NCBI RefSeq assembly: GCF_001458735.1 | Contig: NZ_CZQA01000008.1 | Location: forward strand, 310,001-374,000 | Direction of reading: 5' to 3' | Length of the DNA stretch: 64,000 nucleotides | DNA from: Candidatus Nitrospira nitrosa | GTDB lineage: Bacteria > Nitrospirota > Nitrospiria > Nitrospirales > Nitrospiraceae | Part shown: positions 62,271 through 64,000 of the stretch, piece after piece | Position numbering within the stretch: position 1 is the first letter of the stretch | Layout: each line of letters opens with the position of its first letter | Position numbers and translations under genes: made by a program | The notes under the pieces: model-generated | Seen by the model: the letters and a program-made list of their open reading frames with translations, nothing else | Database searches by the model: none | Told to the model about the DNA's origin: nothing

Positions 62271-64000
62271 CTAACTTATCGATCCGAGCTCGAGCTTCTT
62301 CTCCCACTTGCGGAGCATGGCCTCGCGCAGCCCCTGATGGGCCGGTTCTTTCAATCCGGGATCAGCTTGTAGCAACGAAAACGCCTCCTGCTTGGCCTCC
62401 TCCAGCAGCTCACCATCGCGCACCAGATTGGCGACACGAAACTCCGGCACCCCCCACTGCCGCAGCCCAAAGAACTCACCCGGTCCCCGAATGCGCAGAT
62501 CGTCCTCGGCAATGACGAACCCATCGTTTGACCGGACGAGCGCCTCCAGCCGTTCCCTTGCCAGCGACATTGGTTCTTCACTGCCCAGGGTCCGTCTGCT
62601 CGATTCCGTTTTCCCCCGTCCTAGATTCTGCGCCATCAGTAGACAATAGGCTTGATGGTTGCTCCGTCCGACTCGACCACGCAATTGGTGCAACTGCGCG
62701 AGTCCGAATCGTTCGGCATGTTCAATCAAAATGACCGTCGCATTCGGCACATCCACTCCAACCTCAATGACGGTCGTGGCGATCAACAGCTGAATGGTCC
62801 CCGCCTTAAAATCAGCCATCACCGCTTCTTTTTCAGACGCCTTCATGCGTCCATGCAATAGGCCGACACGAAATTCAGAAAATTCTCCATTCTGTAACTG
62901 TTCGGCGCCCTGGAGCGCAGCTTGAAGGTCGACCTTCTCCGACTCCTCCACCAGGGGATAGACGATGTAGGCTTGTTTTTCAGCCAGCAATTCATCCCGC
63001 ACAATCTGGTAGGCCCTCCGCCGTTGTCCCTCACTAAACAGGAACGTCCGCACCGGCTTCCGTCCCGGGGGCAGGGCATCGATGATCGAAACATCAAGGT
63101 CACCGTAGACAGTCATCGCGAGCGTTCGAGGAATAGGAGTCGCGGTCAACACGAGCACGTCCGGTCTATAGCCCTTTTCAATCATTGCCTTCCGCTGCAA
63201 CACGCCAAACTTGTGCTGTTCATCGATGACCGCCAAGCCCAGGTTCTTGAATGTGACACCTTGCTGCAGAAGGGCATGGGTCCCGATCGCCACCTGGACA
63301 TCTCCCGCAGCCAGCTGCTCAACCTGCACATTCTTGATCGAGGCTTTCTCACCACCACGCATCAAAACCGTCCGCAGCCCCAAGGCCTGTAACATTCCTG
63401 AAAGGTTGCGATAGTGTTGTTCCGCAAGGATCTCCGTCGGAGCCATCAAGGACGCCTGATAGCCTGACCCACAAGCCATGACGATGGCCTGTAATGCAAC
63501 AGCCGTCTTGCCTGAGCCCACGTCACCCTGGACCAATCGATTCATGGGGCGTGGCGAAATCATGTCTCGAAATATTTCGCGAATGACTCGTTCCTGCGCC
63601 GTTGTGAGCTGAAACGGCAAGAGACTCGTCAACCGTGCAAGCAGCGGGGTCCTGGGATTGAACCGGATCTCCTTCCGTTCGTCATGGACCGATCGGTGTC
63701 TGGACGCTAACGCCAGTTGCAACAGTAAGAGCTCCTCAAACGCCAACCGGCGATGGGCCGCCGTCTTTCCTCGCGCCAATAGATGGTCGTCAGTTCCCGC
63801 CTTTGGGAAATGAACATCCTGGAACGCTTCATTGATCGAGATCAACCGCTGCCTCGCGCGCAGCGACAGCGGCACATGATCGATAAGATCCATCCCATGG
63901 TCCGTCAGGAGGTTCCGCACGAGCACCCGCATCTGACGAGACGTCCACCCTTTGGTTTCATGATAGACAGGAACAATTCGGCCGACATGCAGCGCCGATT
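62271..64000 (-). CDS. recG: ATP-dependent DNA helicase RecG (5' part missing at window edge)
   Basis: 576 residues visible; the frame stays open to base 64000, where it reads HVGRIVPVYHETKGWTSRQ, the middle of the RecG wedge-helicase junction. An ATG at 63932 is internal. Helicase motifs are QGDVGSGKTAVALQ (Walker A), AVIDEQHKFGVLQR (Walker B), VLVLTATPIPRTLAM and the RGRVGRSNHQAYCLL stretch. RecG reverses stalled forks and processes recombination intermediates. The N-terminal wedge lies outside the window. Confidence 0.96.
   Translation of the reverse strand, partial: SALHVGRIVPVYHETKGWTSRQMRVLVRNLLTDHGMDLIDHVPLSLRARQRLISINEAFQDVHFPKAGTDDHLLARGKTAAHRRLAFEELLLLQLALASRHRSVHDERKEIRFNPRTPLLARLTSLLPFQLTTAQERVIREIFRDMISPRPMNRLVQGDVGSGKTAVALQAIVMACGSGYQASLMAPTEILAEQHYRNLSGMLQALGLRTVLMRGGEKASIKNVQVEQLAAGDVQVAIGTHALLQQGVTFKNLGLAVIDEQHKFGVLQRKAMIEKGYRPDVLVLTATPIPRTLAMTVYGDLDVSIIDALPPGRKPVRTFLFSEGQRRRAYQIVRDELLAEKQAYIVYPLVEESEKVDLQAALQGAEQLQNGEFSEFRVGLLHGRMKASEKEAVMADFKAGTIQLLIATTVIEVGVDVPNATVILIEHAERFGLAQLHQLRGRVGRSNHQAYCLLMAQNLGRGKTESSRRTLGSEEPMSLARERLEALVRSNDGFVIAEDDLRIRGPGEFFGLRQWGVPEFRVANLVRDGELLEEAKQEAFSLLQADPGLKEPAHQGLREAMLRKWEKKLELGSIS

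Overview
The window looks like a chromosomal segment from a nitrite-oxidising bacterium of the genus Nitrospira. The inference rests on gene content. There are two divergent cytochrome bd-like oxidase subunits, one of them in an operon with membrane c-type cytochromes. There is a urease cluster without ureE, next to a complete urtABCDE urea ABC transporter. Many of the small membrane proteins have no family I can name. The sequence alone does not tell canonical from comammox Nitrospira: no amo, hao or nxr genes are present.

Layout. 1-7.4 kb: housekeeping genes on the minus strand (secF cut by the left edge, secD, yajC, tgt, argS, a family-9 glycosyltransferase, mobA). 7.5-14.2 kb: a six-gene minus-strand respiratory operon ending in a textbook terminator. 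In transcription order it encodes two membrane miniproteins of 42 and 43 aa, a bd-like oxidase subunit, a two-haem cytochrome c with an extra CxxC, a membrane mono-haem cytochrome c, and a two-haem cytochrome c with an ethylbenzene-dehydrogenase-type haem domain. A 34-aa membrane miniprotein is divergent from it under its own strong promoter. 14.3-22.7 kb: a second minus-strand run with a second bd-like subunit, two SUMF1-fold proteins, a DUF3047 protein, a duplicated PCP_red-domain protein, a DUF420 protein and an O-methyltransferase. 22.8-25.8 kb: RlpA, a periplasmic cupredoxin-like protein and a plus-strand fatty-acid desaturase.

25.8-38.3 kb is the urea module, all on the minus strand: urtA-urtBCDE, a nickel permease (ureH), then ureABCFGD. 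The oddest item is UreB. It carries an N-terminal extension of about 100 residues that begins with a twin-arginine (Tat) signal resembling that of the adjacent UrtA. 39-46 kb: a lipoprotein, scpAB, a pentapeptide-repeat protein, a histone-H1-like protein with an acidic tail, and a plus-strand pair of a cupredoxin and a PqqD-like/methyltransferase protein.

46-60.4 kb is an accessory secretion region. It holds an M11-type metallopeptidase, a complete type I secretion system (TolC, HlyD and ABC proteins), a 990-aa repeat protein without a Sec signal that is the obvious candidate substrate, a small DUF2292 protein, a lipoprotein and a secreted lysyl-oxidase-like protein. Two of these genes, the DUF2292 protein and the lysyl oxidase, are preceded by copies of the same ~340-bp upstream region. 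Each copy has a conserved site resembling a sigma-54 promoter. The window ends with a Ppx/GppA phosphatase, a coiled-coil protein and recG, which is cut by the right edge. I saw no tRNA, rRNA, CRISPR array or intact insertion sequence.
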